This document shows, piece after piece, positions 34,151 to 43,915 of a stretch of 64,000 nucleotides of DNA (positions are counted from its first letter, which is position 1; each line of letters begins with the position of its first letter). This DNA is from JBNGOQ01 sp050589645 (GTDB lineage: Bacteria; Bacteroidota; Bacteroidia; Flavobacteriales; Flavobacteriaceae). The stretch spans positions 558,001-622,000 of the forward strand of contig NZ_JBNGOQ010000004.1 in NCBI RefSeq assembly GCF_050589645.1. The letters are read 5' to 3'. The position numbers were made by a program, and so were the translations under genes. Under the pieces are notes generated by a model that was not told where the DNA came from, did no database searches, and was given only the letters and a program-made list of their open reading frames with translations.

Positions 34151-35430
34151 ACCCATTCATTCAATCGATTGGAATCCAATTTTAGGAAAATGAAGAGCAA
34201 AATGGTAAAACCCAGCAGTCCCGAACCCCCATAACTGAAAAAGGGCAAGGGTATACCTACGGTTGGGAGCACACCTATTACCATACCTACATTGATAAAA
34301 TAGTGGATCAGAAGGATAGAGATAAGGCCATAGCCATACATGCGACTAAAGGCATTTTTTTGACGTTCTGCCAAATAAACCAGTCTTAAGAACAATACGG
34401 TAAAAAGAACAACTACCGTGGCCGTACCTACAAACCCCCACTCTTCCCCCACAGTACTGAAAATGAAATCGGTGTGCTGTTCCGGTACAAAATCGCCTTT
34501 GGTTCGCGTTCCCTCCAGAAATCCCTTTCCAAAAAAACCTCCGGATTCGATGGCCTTCTCCGATTGATAGGTATTGTAACCAATGGTTTTCCTGATCTGC
34601 TCCAATTTTTGGGGATCCTTCTCCAAACGGAGCCATAGGCTAAACCGATCCCTATGACGCTGCTCAAAAACAGAATTGAAAACAAAATTTACGGACAGGG
34701 AAAAAGCCATGGCAATAATAAAGAAGGAAATCAAAGGCAAAATGGGAACCTTAAAGGAACTCCTTTTGAGCAGAAGAAAAAGAATGATCAGTAGGGCCAT
34801 AACGATGCCCACCCAGGTAGTCCCGAACATCAAGGTGGTAATAAAGATCATAATGGTCATCAGACCAATGCCCAAATAAATTAACGGAAGCCCCTCTCGG
34901 AACAATACAAAGATCAGAGCAAAAAACACTAGGGCACTACCCGGATCCGGCTGCGGAATGATCAAAAGGGCTGGGATCAAAATAATCAGGAAAGCGTAAA
35001 GCTGATCTTTTCTACGTTTTATATCGGTCTGTATATCACTGAGGTATTTGGCCAGGGCCAGAGCCGTGGCAATCTTTGCGAATTCCGAAGGTTGTAGGTT
35101 AAAAAAACCGAGATCATACCAGGAAGTGGCGCCGGCAATCGTTTTTCCGAAAAGAAAAAGCCCCAACAAGAGTATCGCGGAAATGATGTACAGAATACTG
35201 GAAAAGCGTTCGTAAAAATTAGCTTCCAAAGCCAGTACGATCAGAATACTGATTACGCTTACCCCTATAAAGAACAATTGTTTGCCGTACAATTGGCCAA
35301 AATCAAAAATGGACGGACTGGCCTCTGAGAATGTACTGGAATAAATATTGATCCATCCAATACCGACCAAAAAAAAGTAGAGTAAAACGGTAAGCCAATC
35401 AACCCGTTTTAATACACTTCTACCAGACAT
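34147..35430 (-). CDS. rodA: Peptidoglycan glycosyltransferase RodA
   Basis: A SEDS-family polymerase that extends glycan strands from lipid II during cell elongation, working with PBP2. 427 residues with about ten membrane helices. Conserved SEDS segments are visible: NLQPSEFAKIATALALAKYL, PDPGSALVFFALIF, the FVPEQHTDFIFSTVGEEWGF loop and the late GIPLPFFSYGGSGLL. The start overlaps the end of the mrdA gene by 11 bases. It is the last gene of the leftward mreB-mreC-mreD-mrdA-rodA operon. Confidence 0.97.
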   Translation of the reverse strand: MSGRSVLKRVDWLTVLLYFFLVGIGWINIYSSTFSEASPSIFDFGQLYGKQLFFIGVSVISILIVLALEANFYERFSSILYIISAILLLGLFLFGKTIAGATSWYDLGFFNLQPSEFAKIATALALAKYLSDIQTDIKRRKDQLYAFLIILIPALLIIPQPDPGSALVFFALIFVLFREGLPLIYLGIGLMTIMIFITTLMFGTTWVGIVMALLIILFLLLKRSSFKVPILPLISFFIIAMAFSLSVNFVFNSVFEQRHRDRFSLWLRLEKDPQKLEQIRKTIGYNTYQSEKAIESGGFFGKGFLEGTRTKGDFVPEQHTDFIFSTVGEEWGFVGTATVVVLFTVLFLRLVYLAERQKNAFSRMYGYGLISILLIHYFINVGMVIGVLPTVGIPLPFFSYGGSGLLGFTILLFIFLKLDSNRLNEWV

Positions 35431-37288
35431 ACTCGTTTATCTTGAATGGTTGCCCGCTGTATGGTTTGGCGTATTCGTGGTCCAGGGTTTTTTCCAGCAT
35501 ACGTTGCTCCAGGTCTGTACGGGTAATTTCTCCCATAAGGTACTTTTCTATCAAGAGGGAGGCCATATGGCCGGCGTAGCGAGCACCGTAGTAGCCGTTC
35601 TCTATATAGACGGCAATAGCAATTTTGGGCTTGTCCACGGGAGCAAAGGCTATAAATACTGAATGGTCCGTGAGCTGTGTACGTACCCCATCAATTTTTG
35701 TAAAGTTTTCTACTGTACCCGTCTTACCGGCAATTTCTACGCCGGGTACCTGCAACCACTTTGCGGTCCCTTTTTTGTAGACCTCTGCCATACCCTGTAT
35801 CACGGGCTCAAAATGTTTCTTGTCTATAGTGGTATGTTTGGCCTCGGTGAACCGGGGGAAACTAATGTTCTCACCACCAATTTTCTTTATTACATGGGGA
35901 GTAAAATAATGCCCTCTATTGGCAATGGCCGCAGTCATATTGGCCAACTGTATGGGTGTGGCTGCCACCTCGCCCTGTCCTATAGCGTTCGAAATAATAA
36001 AGGAAGATACCCAACGGTTGTCCCCGTAGACCTTGTCGTAGTACTCTTTATTGGGAATTCTACCCCGCCTACCGGTGGGCAGGTCATAACCCAGATAATT
36101 TCCGAGACCAAAGCTCTTCATATGCTTTTCCCATACATCCATCCCCTCGTCCGTGGTGGGGTATTTTTCGTAGATTTTTCTAAAGGTCCCTGCAAAATAG
36201 GCGTTACAGGAGCGATAAATACCGGAGGTCATATTGCGCACTCCGCCTCCGCAATGACACCCCCTTTTTTTTCTGCCCACAAAGAACCCGTTGTAACATC
36301 TAAACTTGGTTTCCGGCTGTATAACACCTTCCTGCAGCGCAACTAGGGCATTCAGGGTCTTAAAGGGCGAACCTGGCGAGGGTTCTGCCAAAATAGATCG
36401 GTCCCAAGTGGGTTTGGCAATGGTGTCGTAGTATAACTTGGTATAATTTTTAGATCGTTCCCTGCCCACCAGCAATGCCGGATCATAGGTAGGACCGGAG
36501 ATCAACGCCAGGATTTCCCCTGAACTGGGTTCAATGGCCACAATGCCGCCCCGTTTTCCACGCATCAATTTCTCCCCGTATTCCTGCAGGGTTTTGTCCA
36601 AGCTGACCCATATTTCCTTTCCCTGTTCGGGAATGGTATCCAATATGCCATTTTTATAAGGGCCAATATCCCTATTGAAACGGTCTTTTTGGATGTACTT
36701 TACCCCTTTTCTTCCCCGGAGCACTTCTTCATATTCCTTTTCAATACCGGTTCGGCCGGTAAGTTCCCCAGCCACATAGTACGGATTTTTCTCCAAGTCC
36801 CGTTCGTTTACCTCGCTGATGTACCCCAAAACGTTGGCACCACTATGGGTCACATAACCACGCAGCGATCGCTTTTGGATATAGAAACCCCTGTACTTTC
36901 GCATTTTTTCCTGGAGACTGGCATAGTCTACCTTGGAAAGCTGTGGTACCAAAACCGAAGGTAAGCGTGGCGAATACACCCTCGCCTTGTTTAGGGTCTG
37001 GATGAACTTTTCCTTGCTGATGCCCAGTAGGGAACAAAACTCCAAGGTATCTAGGGGGACTACCTCTCTGGGAATCACCATAACGTCATAGGCCGGTTGG
37101 TTGGCAACCATAAGTTTCCCGTTCCTATCGTAGATATATCCTCTTTCCGGGTAATCGTAAATGGCTTTTATCGCAGAATCATCAAGTACTTGATCGGGTG
37201 AAAAGCTGAATATCTGCAGATACGACAGCCTACCGATAAAGGTGATACCGATAATCAAGATAATGGATGATAGAAGAATTTTTTTCAT
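35420..37288 (-). CDS. mrdA: Penicillin-binding protein 2
   Basis: The elongation-specific DD-transpeptidase, class B PBP, that cross-links new peptidoglycan. 622 residues: an N-terminal membrane anchor (about 4-25), a pedestal/dimerisation domain (about 45-220), and a transpeptidase domain. The active serine is Ser307 in SPFK (307-310), with SCN in IYRSCNAYF and KTG in AGKTGTVEN. It overlaps rodA by 11 bases and abuts mreD (one shared base), showing tight coupling in the elongasome operon. Confidence 0.97.
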   Translation of the reverse strand: MKKILLSSIILIIGITFIGRLSYLQIFSFSPDQVLDDSAIKAIYDYPERGYIYDRNGKLMVANQPAYDVMVIPREVVPLDTLEFCSLLGISKEKFIQTLNKARVYSPRLPSVLVPQLSKVDYASLQEKMRKYRGFYIQKRSLRGYVTHSGANVLGYISEVNERDLEKNPYYVAGELTGRTGIEKEYEEVLRGRKGVKYIQKDRFNRDIGPYKNGILDTIPEQGKEIWVSLDKTLQEYGEKLMRGKRGGIVAIEPSSGEILALISGPTYDPALLVGRERSKNYTKLYYDTIAKPTWDRSILAEPSPGSPFKTLNALVALQEGVIQPETKFRCYNGFFVGRKKRGCHCGGGVRNMTSGIYRSCNAYFAGTFRKIYEKYPTTDEGMDVWEKHMKSFGLGNYLGYDLPTGRRGRIPNKEYYDKVYGDNRWVSSFIISNAIGQGEVAATPIQLANMTAAIANRGHYFTPHVIKKIGGENISFPRFTEAKHTTIDKKHFEPVIQGMAEVYKKGTAKWLQVPGVEIAGKTGTVENFTKIDGVRTQLTDHSVFIAFAPVDKPKIAIAVYIENGYYGARYAGHMASLLIEKYLMGEITRTDLEQRMLEKTLDHEYAKPYSGQPFKINEYVW

Positions 37289-37797
37289 TATTCCTTACTA
37301 ACGCTAAAAAGGGAACCGAACAATAGGCACAATACCAAGGTAGCGGATCCTGTGAACAACACTTTCTTCAAAATTAATAGCAAATTCGATAAACTAAAAA
37401 TTTCCAAAAAAAAGAAAATGAGATGATGTGTTAATACTAATAACGCCAAAAAGGTAATTTGTTGTGCCTTGGTCGTATTCGATAATTTAAAACTTTGAAA
37501 TTCATAGTTCACTCCAAAACAGAACCGCATGATCGTAGGGCGAAGATACGCTATAGTGAGCGTAGCGGCCGTATGCAACGCCATAGTATCCGAAAAAAGA
37601 TCAATGGCCATGCCCAGTAAAAAACTTACTCCAAGAAAAACGGCCCTGTTTTCCTTAATGGGATACCAATAAAGGAATAGGATATAGACCATGGGATTGA
37701 TAAAACCAAAAAAGTTCAGCTTGTTAAAGACGAGTACCTGAATGAGAACAAGTAGGGCAAAGCGGATGATATTTATGAAGTAGTAATTATTGGTCAT
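37288..37797 (-). CDS. mreD: Rod shape-determining protein MreD
   Basis: 169 residues, almost wholly hydrophobic with about five membrane helices. Sequence in this family is poorly conserved, but position between mreC (11-base overlap) and mrdA (one-base overlap), length, and the segment GFINPMVYILFLYWYPI identify it. It links MreC to the inner-membrane elongation complex. Confidence 0.92.
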   Translation of the reverse strand: MTNNYYFINIIRFALLVLIQVLVFNKLNFFGFINPMVYILFLYWYPIKENRAVFLGVSFLLGMAIDLFSDTMALHTAATLTIAYLRPTIMRFCFGVNYEFQSFKLSNTTKAQQITFLALLVLTHHLIFFFLEIFSLSNLLLILKKVLFTGSATLVLCLLFGSLFSVSKE

Positions 37798-38605
37798 TAT
37801 CCGTTTCCAATTGTAATTCCAGTATTTCCGGGCGGTTTATATTATTGATGAGATATACGTTTTTGAGGTTGGCCATATCGTTGAACAACTGAACGTCAAT
37901 ATTGTAAAAACTTTTCGAGGTGTTCAGATCAAATTTCTGAATGGTCCCTATAGGGATATTCTCCGGAAATATGCTGCTATTGCCACCAGTAACAATGGTG
38001 TCGCCTACGAACAAGGGGACCAATCTAGGGATTTCCTCCAATTGTACCACATTGTAGTTGGAGGTGTTCCATACCAGGGAGCCAAAATAATCGGTGTTTT
38101 TGATCTTGGCGTTGATGCTCGATCGGGTGTTCAGGATGCTCTGTACGGAGGCAAAATTGGACGAAGTATTTTCAACGATTCCCAGAATTCCCTCGCCCGT
38201 AATGACTCCCATATCTTGTTCAACGCCTTGTTTTTCGCCTTTGTCTATCGTGATGTAGTTTCTGGGATTGGCGTAACTGTTCTTTATGATTTTCGCTGAC
38301 AGGACCGTGTAGGTGATGCCAGCGGTATCCAAGGCTACCGAATCGGGCTGCTTTAGGTTAAATAGCAGTTTCCTAAGGCGCATATTCTCTTCCAGGAGCT
38401 TTTCATTTTCCTCGTCCAGATTAAAATAAGAAGAAACGCTGCTGGACGCTTCATAGATATTACCGGTAATCCAACTAGAGGAGTTGAGGAACTTAGATCG
38501 GTGATAGGAATGGGATTGAACGGTAAAGGACAAGGCTATGAACAACAATAAGAAATAAAGCAGTGAAGTCTTATATCTTATAATGAAGTTAATAATCTGT
38601 CGCAT
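37787..38605 (-). CDS. mreC: Rod shape-determining protein MreC
   Basis: 272 residues with one N-terminal membrane helix (about 13-29), a coiled-coil (about 60-85, NLDEENEKLLEENMRLRKLL) and the periplasmic beta-barrel domain. The barrel contains YITIDKGEKQGVEQDMGVIT, GILGIVENTSSNFASVQSIL and GDTIVTGGNSSIFPENIPIG, all typical of MreC. It activates PBP2-RodA from the periplasmic side. It follows mreB by 84 nt and overlaps mreD by 11 bases. Confidence 0.95.
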   Translation of the reverse strand: MRQIINFIIRYKTSLLYFLLLFIALSFTVQSHSYHRSKFLNSSSWITGNIYEASSSVSSYFNLDEENEKLLEENMRLRKLLFNLKQPDSVALDTAGITYTVLSAKIIKNSYANPRNYITIDKGEKQGVEQDMGVITGEGILGIVENTSSNFASVQSILNTRSSINAKIKNTDYFGSLVWNTSNYNVVQLEEIPRLVPLFVGDTIVTGGNSSIFPENIPIGTIQKFDLNTSKSFYNIDVQLFNDMANLKNVYLINNINRPEILELQLETDNDQ

Positions 38606-38689
38606 TCACCTTTCTATTTGGGTAGTAATACTAGTTTGGTACGGAACGAAGAGGCGCGAGGTTCGGAAATCCTTTCGGACTTCCTGGAA

Positions 38690-39718
38690 TTACTTGATAA
38701 GGATACTTTTGTACCGTTCCAAATTCTTCAGTGCAATTCCGGTTCCCCTTACTACGGCCCTTAATGGGTCTTCCGCGATATAAACGGGAAGGTCGGTTTT
38801 TTGCGACAATCGCCTGTCGAGTCCTCTAAGCATGGAGCCTCCCCCTGCCAAATAAATCCCCGTATTATAAATATCGGCTGCCAATTCTGGAGGTGTTTGG
38901 GACAAGGTCTCCATAACGGCATCCTCAACCCTCAGGATAGATTTGTCCAATGCTTTGGCAATTTCCCGATACGAAATTTGCACTTGTTTTGGCTTTCCGG
39001 TCAGCAGGTCGCGCCCTTGTACGGATTTCTCGTCCGGTGGCGATTGCAGGTCCTCGGTGGCCGAGCCAATTTCAATTTTAATATGCTCTGCGGTGCTTTC
39101 GCCCACGTACAAATTATGTTGGGTACGCATATAATAAATGATATCGTTAGTGAAGACGTCTCCGGCTATCTTTACCGACTTGTCACAGACGATGCCCCCA
39201 AGGGCTATCACCGCTATCTCTGTGGTACCCCCACCTATATCCACGATCATATTTCCTTTGGGCTGCATGATATCCAATCCGATACCAATGGCTGCCGCCA
39301 TGGGCTCATGGATCAAATACACTTCCTTTCCATTAACGCGTTCCGCAGATTCCTTTACCGCACGCATTTCCACCTCTGTAATACCCGAGGGAATACAAAT
39401 TACCATTCTCAGCGCAGGTGGGAACCACTTTTTCTTAAGGGCGGGAATGTTCTTGATGAACATATTGATCATCTTTTCAGAAGCATCAAAATCTGCAATT
39501 ACACCATCCTTAAGCGGCCGTATGGTCTTGATGTTTTCATGGGTTTTTCCTTGCATCATATTGGCCTCCTTGCCCACCGCTATAATTTTACCGGAAATCC
39601 TGTCCCGGGCCACAATGGAAGGACTGTCCACAACTACCTTATCCATATGTATGATAAGGGTATTCGCTGTGCCCAAATCGATGGCTATTTCCTCCGTTAA
39701 GAAATCAAAAAATCCCAT
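38690..39718 (-). CDS. mreB: Rod shape-determining protein MreB
   Basis: The bacterial actin homologue that organises the elongation machinery on the inner face of the membrane. 342 residues, standard length. It begins FLTEEIAIDLGTANTLI (phosphate 1 motif) and contains VCIPSGITEVEMRAVKESAE, IHEPMAAAIGIGLDI, NMIVDIGGGTTEIAVIALGG and IYLAGGGSMLRGLD, the ATP-binding motifs of the family. It is the first gene of the elongasome operon, with a promoter box in the 55-nt gap after purH. Confidence 0.98.
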   Translation of the reverse strand: MGFFDFLTEEIAIDLGTANTLIIHMDKVVVDSPSIVARDRISGKIIAVGKEANMMQGKTHENIKTIRPLKDGVIADFDASEKMINMFIKNIPALKKKWFPPALRMVICIPSGITEVEMRAVKESAERVNGKEVYLIHEPMAAAIGIGLDIMQPKGNMIVDIGGGTTEIAVIALGGIVCDKSVKIAGDVFTNDIIYYMRTQHNLYVGESTAEHIKIEIGSATEDLQSPPDEKSVQGRDLLTGKPKQVQISYREIAKALDKSILRVEDAVMETLSQTPPELAADIYNTGIYLAGGGSMLRGLDRRLSQKTDLPVYIAEDPLRAVVRGTGIALKNLERYKSILIK

Positions 39719-39759
39719 TAGTACTAGTTTGGTTTCGGATTAAAAGTAAGTTTTATCGA

Positions 39760-39767
39760 CAAAAGTA
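39760..39767 (-). promoter_or_regulatory. mreB: Minus 7 box of the mreB operon
   Basis: TACTTTTG on the minus strand, exact TAnnTTTG, 42 nt before the mreB start codon and between purH and mreB. The minus 33 element would fall inside the purH 3' end and is weak. Confidence 0.5.
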
Positions 39768-39773
39768 GCAAAA

Positions 39774-41300
39774 TTAATGCTTAAAATGACGCGTGCCTGT
39801 CATTACCATGGCCATTCCATTTTCATTACAATAATCAACGCTTAATTGGTCCTTTATGGAGCCCCCTGGTTGTATAACACTACCGATGCCACTGTGATGT
39901 GCAATTTCAACGCAATCGGGAAAAGGGAAGAAGGCATCACTGGCCATTACGGCCCCCTCTAAGTTAAACTGAAAGGACCCTGCCTTGTGTATGGCCTGGT
40001 TCAGTGCATCTACCCGAGAGGTCTGTCCCGTACCGCTGGCGCACAGCTGTTTGTTTTTGGCCAAAACAATGGTGTTGCTCTTGGTATGCTTGCAAAGTTT
40101 GGAAGCAAAAATAAGGTCTTCCAATTCTTGGGCCGTAGGTTTTTTGTCCGTGGCATAGGTGAGATCGGAAAGGGCGTCGGTCCTCTTGTCCTTATCTTGG
40201 ACCAGCATGCCGTTGAGGCAGGTGCGTACCAAGGTGGTAGGAAGGTCCACTTCCTTTTGGATCAATAGGATCCTATTTTTTTTGCCCTTAAGGATTTCAA
40301 GGGCCCGGTCAGAATAGCTGGGTGCAATGACCACTTCGCAGAAAAGCTGGTGTATTTCCTCGGCAGTGGGCTCGTCAATTTCCGTATTGCAGATCAAAAT
40401 GCCGCCAAAGGCCGAAACCGGATCGCCCGCAAGGGCGTCTACATAGGCCTGGTGCACGGTATCCCTTTGTGCCAGCCCACAAGCATTGTTGTGTTTAAGG
40501 ATGGCAAAGGTAGGGGCCTCGTTTTTAAATTCGGCCATGAGATTTACAGCGGCATCCACGTCAAGGAGGTTGTTATAGGAAAGCTCTTTCCCGTGCAACT
40601 TGGAAAACATGGCATCAAAATCGCCAAAGAAAAATCCTTTTTGATGTGGATTCTCCCCATAGCGCAAAACCTGTCCCCTGGTCTCGCTGATCTTTAAGGC
40701 CGGGGTCTGCTGTTGGTTGAAATAATTAAAGATCGCAGTGTCGTAATGTGAGCTAATGTTGAAGGCCTTGGTGGCAAAACGCTTGCGATCTTCAAGAGAG
40801 GTATGACCGTCTTCCTGACTAATGAGGTCCAAAAACTCGGTATAGTCCTCCATGGAGGAAACACAGAGCACGTCCTTATAGTTTTTTGCGGCTGCCCGGA
40901 TGAGCGAAATGCCCCCTATATCTATTTTTTCTATAATATCCTGTTCCGATGCTCCGCTGGCCACTGTTTTTTCAAAGGGATAGAGGTCTACGATGATGAT
41001 GTCCAATTGGGGAATTTCAAATTCTTCCAATTGAGCCAAATCACTTTCGTTGTCCTGACGGTTTAAGATTCCTCCAAAAACCTTCGGGTGCAGGGTTTTT
41101 ACCCTCCCCCCAAGAATAGAGGGATAACTGGTTACTTGCTCCACTGGGACCACATCGATTCCCAGCTCCGTAATGAATTTTTCGGTCCCCCCTGTAGAAT
41201 AGATGGTGATACCCAGTTCCTGAAATTTTCTTACGATGGGCTCTAGGCCATCCTTATGAAATACCGAAATCAGGGCAGAGGTGGCTTTTTTGGTGCTCAT
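39774..41300 (-). CDS. purH: Bifunctional AICAR formyltransferase / IMP cyclohydrolase
   Basis: Performs the last two steps of purine synthesis, from AICAR to IMP. 508 residues. The N-terminal MGS-like cyclohydrolase domain (about 1-195) has STGGTEKFITELGIDVV, GGRVKTLHPKVFGGIL and EKIDIGGISLIRAAAKNYKD. The C-terminal formyltransferase domain (about 200-508) has LRYGENPHQKG, LKHNNACGLA with the Lys-His pair, and DAFFPFPD plus HHSGIGSVIQPGGSI. It has its own promoter and a leader of roughly 120 nt. Confidence 0.98.
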   Translation of the reverse strand: MSTKKATSALISVFHKDGLEPIVRKFQELGITIYSTGGTEKFITELGIDVVPVEQVTSYPSILGGRVKTLHPKVFGGILNRQDNESDLAQLEEFEIPQLDIIIVDLYPFEKTVASGASEQDIIEKIDIGGISLIRAAAKNYKDVLCVSSMEDYTEFLDLISQEDGHTSLEDRKRFATKAFNISSHYDTAIFNYFNQQQTPALKISETRGQVLRYGENPHQKGFFFGDFDAMFSKLHGKELSYNNLLDVDAAVNLMAEFKNEAPTFAILKHNNACGLAQRDTVHQAYVDALAGDPVSAFGGILICNTEIDEPTAEEIHQLFCEVVIAPSYSDRALEILKGKKNRILLIQKEVDLPTTLVRTCLNGMLVQDKDKRTDALSDLTYATDKKPTAQELEDLIFASKLCKHTKSNTIVLAKNKQLCASGTGQTSRVDALNQAIHKAGSFQFNLEGAVMASDAFFPFPDCVEIAHHSGIGSVIQPGGSIKDQLSVDYCNENGMAMVMTGTRHFKH

Positions 41301-41429
41301 TTTTTGTGCTTTGGATTAACGATTTGTGCTTTTGTACAATGGTGTCAGAAGGTTATCGATCGTCCTCTTAAAAGACAAGGAACATCAAGTCCTATGACAT
41401 GGTCTTAAAAAGCACGATGGACATTGGCA

Positions 41430-41437
41430 CAAATGTA
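41430..41437 (-). promoter_or_regulatory. purH: Minus 7 box of purH
   Basis: TACATTTG on the minus strand, exact TAnnTTTG, 130 nt before the purH start codon. The implied leader of about 120 nt contains a weak AAGAC/GTCTT pair but no recognisable purine riboswitch. Confidence 0.4.
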
Positions 41438-41489
41438 ATTTTTTTGCACTTAAAAAATGAGAGGGGTTATTAACAAAAGCGTTAAAGTT

Positions 41490-41942
41490 TTAAAGAATAT
41501 GGGCCACTTTTGTATTGATGAACTCCAAAAGCCGTTCGTCTTCCGCTGTAAAGGGATCGGGTGTGTTGGAGTCGATATCGATCTGGCCTACATTTTCGCC
41601 GTTGACAAAAAGCGGCACAACGATTTCTGCCTTTACGGAAATGCTACAGGCAATGTAGTTATCCTGTGCCTGTACGTCGGGGACCACAAAATTTTCGTTG
41701 GAAACGGCCACCTGTCCGCAAATGCCCTTGCCAAAGGGTATGATGGTATGGTCAGTGGGAGCCCCCGCATAGGGCCCCAACTTAAGCTCTTCCTTGTTCC
41801 CGTTTCTGAAATAGAACCCGACCCAATCGTAATGGGCAATGGTATCTTTAAGCAGTTGGCACAGCTGTTGTAAACGAGTGTCCACAGGCAGGGTCCCATT
41901 GTCCAGTATTGCGGCGATCTTTGGTTCCAGTTCCTTGAGCAT
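41490..41942 (-). CDS. GAF domain protein, free methionine-(R)-sulfoxide reductase-like
   Basis: The frame reaches 41975, but the Met at 41942 (MLKELEPKIAAIL) is the usual family start, giving 150 residues. It is a single GAF domain resembling fRMsr (YebR), which reduces free methionine-R-sulfoxide in the cytosol: DWVGFYF, FGKGICGQVAV, NYIACSISVKAEIVVPLF and GQIDIDSNTPDPFTAED. The Cys of GKGICG and of IACS match two of the three catalytic cysteines of E. coli YebR. The first (in KIAC before VRIP) is replaced by PTDHTIIP, so the thiol mechanism may differ. Confidence 0.83.
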   Translation of the reverse strand: MLKELEPKIAAILDNGTLPVDTRLQQLCQLLKDTIAHYDWVGFYFRNGNKEELKLGPYAGAPTDHTIIPFGKGICGQVAVSNENFVVPDVQAQDNYIACSISVKAEIVVPLFVNGENVGQIDIDSNTPDPFTAEDERLLEFINTKVAHIL

Positions 41943-42130
41943 GGTGTTCTTTTTGCAAATATATTTAATGCGCAATATTCAGTCGGTCTTTTGATCAAAA
42001 ATTACATGGGGATGGGTAGACTTTCGTTGCGTTGATAGGACAAGCCCAAGCTTGCCCATGGCCAGGACCATTTTAATTAAGACACCTTTTGGCAGGGGTA
42101 TCCAACTGCCATTCAAAAGGGATCTATAAA

Positions 42131-42158
42131 AAAGGCTCTTGGGAATCCAAGAGCCTTT
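42131..42158 (-). terminator. Terminator of groES-groEL
   Basis: A 12-bp perfect stem (aaaggctcttgg / ccaagagccttt) with a 4-nt loop, followed on the minus strand by TTTTATAG, 25 nt after the groEL stop. Confidence 0.9.
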
Positions 42159-42182
42159 ATCTGTTATATAGGTAACTGCTTA

Positions 42183-43814
42183 TTACATCATGCCCGGCAT
42201 GCCACCGCCGCCCATGGGTGGGGCTGGAGGGGTATCCTCTTTGATATCGGTCAGGGCACATTCTGTTGTCAAGATCATGCCAGCAACGGAAGCCGCATTT
42301 TCCAATGCAATTCGCGTTACTTTTTTGGGATCTATAATACCGGCCTTGAGCAGGTCTACGTACTTTTCGGATTTGGCATCATAACCAAAATCGCCTTTGC
42401 CATCGTATACCTTGGCAACCACTACGGAACCTTCGCCACCTGCATTTTCCACGATGGTACGTAAGGGAGATTCAATGGCCTTGGCCACGATCTGTAATCC
42501 GGTTTCCTCATCCGCATTTTCTACTTCTACTTTGGAAAGTGCCGATTTTGCCCTGATGAAGGCCACACCACCACCGGCAACGATACCTTCTTCCACGGCT
42601 GCTCTTGTAGCATGGAGGGCATCGTCCACGCGATCTTTTTTCTCTTTCATTTCCACTTCGGAAGCGGCACCTACATAAAGGACTGCTACACCACCCGCCA
42701 ATTTGGCCAAGCGCTCCTGTAGTTTCTCCTTGTCGTAATCCGAAGTTGTGGTCTCTATCTGGGATTTTATTTGGTTTACCCTGGCCTTGATATTTTTGGC
42801 TACTCCGGCACCGTTTACAATGGTAGTGTTGTCCTTATCAATGGTCACTTTTTCACAGCTGCCCAACATGTCCAAGGAAGCATTTTCCAACGAGAAACCT
42901 CTTTCTTCCGAAATCACGGTACCATTGGTCAAAATGGCAATATCTTCCAACATGGCCTTTCTGCGATCTCCAAATCCAGGAGCTTTTACTGCAGCTATCT
43001 TAAGGGAACCTCTTAATTTGTTGACCACCAAGGTGGCAAGGGCCTCGCCATCCACATCTTCCGCGATGATCAACAAGGGTTTGCCAGATTGTGCCACAGG
43101 CTCCAAAACAGGCAAAAGGTCCTTCATTGCCGAGATCTTTTTATCGAACAACAAAATGTATGGACTTTCCAGATCCGCAATCATTTTATCGGAATCGGTA
43201 ACGAAATAGGGAGATAGATATCCTCTATCAAACTGCATTCCCTCCACAACATCCACGTAGGTGTCCGTTCCTTTGGCTTCTTCCACCGTGATCACACCTT
43301 CCTTGCCCACTTTTCCAAAAGCTTGCGCGATAAGTTCGCCAATGGTTTGATCATTGTTGGCGGAGATAGCGGCCACTTGTTTAATTTTCTCTGAGGAATC
43401 GCCTACTTTTCTGGATTGTTTTGTCAAATTTCCAACTACGGCATCCACGGCTTTGTCTATACCTCGCTTTAAATCCATAGGATTGGCACCGGCCGCTACG
43501 TTTTTAAGTCCTTCTTTAACGATTGCCTGTGCCAGCACGGTAGCCGTGGTGGTTCCATCACCGGCCAGGTCATTGGTCTTGGAAGCGACCTCTTTTACCA
43601 TTTGGGCGCCCATATTTTCCAAGGCATCGACCAACTCAATTTCCTTGGCGACCGTAACCCCGTCCTTAGTCACCTGTGGTGCCCCGAACGACTTGCTTAT
43701 GATTACATTTCTTCCCTTGGGACCTAGGGTCACCTTTACGGCGTTGGCTAAGGCATCTACGCCTTTTCGAAGACCATCGCGCGCATCAATTTCAAATTTT
43801 ATATCTTTTGCCAT
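42183..43814 (-). CDS. groL: 60 kDa chaperonin GroEL
   Basis: The ATP-driven folding chamber of the cytosol. 543 residues, standard length. The N-terminal segment has TLGPKGRNVIISKSFGAPQV and DGVTVAKEIEL, the ATP site is VASKTNDLAGDGTTTATVLA, and the C-terminus is the usual Gly-Met-rich tail (GGGGMPGMM). It lies 101 nt after groES on the same strand; the gap holds no promoter I can recognise, so the pair is one operon ending at a strong terminator. Confidence 0.99.
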   Translation of the reverse strand: MAKDIKFEIDARDGLRKGVDALANAVKVTLGPKGRNVIISKSFGAPQVTKDGVTVAKEIELVDALENMGAQMVKEVASKTNDLAGDGTTTATVLAQAIVKEGLKNVAAGANPMDLKRGIDKAVDAVVGNLTKQSRKVGDSSEKIKQVAAISANNDQTIGELIAQAFGKVGKEGVITVEEAKGTDTYVDVVEGMQFDRGYLSPYFVTDSDKMIADLESPYILLFDKKISAMKDLLPVLEPVAQSGKPLLIIAEDVDGEALATLVVNKLRGSLKIAAVKAPGFGDRRKAMLEDIAILTNGTVISEERGFSLENASLDMLGSCEKVTIDKDNTTIVNGAGVAKNIKARVNQIKSQIETTTSDYDKEKLQERLAKLAGGVAVLYVGAASEVEMKEKKDRVDDALHATRAAVEEGIVAGGGVAFIRAKSALSKVEVENADEETGLQIVAKAIESPLRTIVENAGGEGSVVVAKVYDGKGDFGYDAKSEKYVDLLKAGIIDPKKVTRIALENAASVAGMILTTECALTDIKEDTPPAPPMGGGGMPGMM

Positions 43815-43915
43815 AATTGATTTTGTTTGTCGTTCCCGTTACTAAGGGAACTTATTTTACTTATACGATTTAGTTTGTTTTGGATTCCCGTATGCACGGG
43901 AATGACATTGTGCCT

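Noticed and set aside
38801..39700. A 299-codon open frame on the plus strand
   Set aside because: It is antisense to mreB, which is complete and highly conserved.
41301..41429. Purine riboswitch in the purH leader
   Set aside because: The leader has only a weak AAGAC/GTCTT pair and none of the conserved purine aptamer core.
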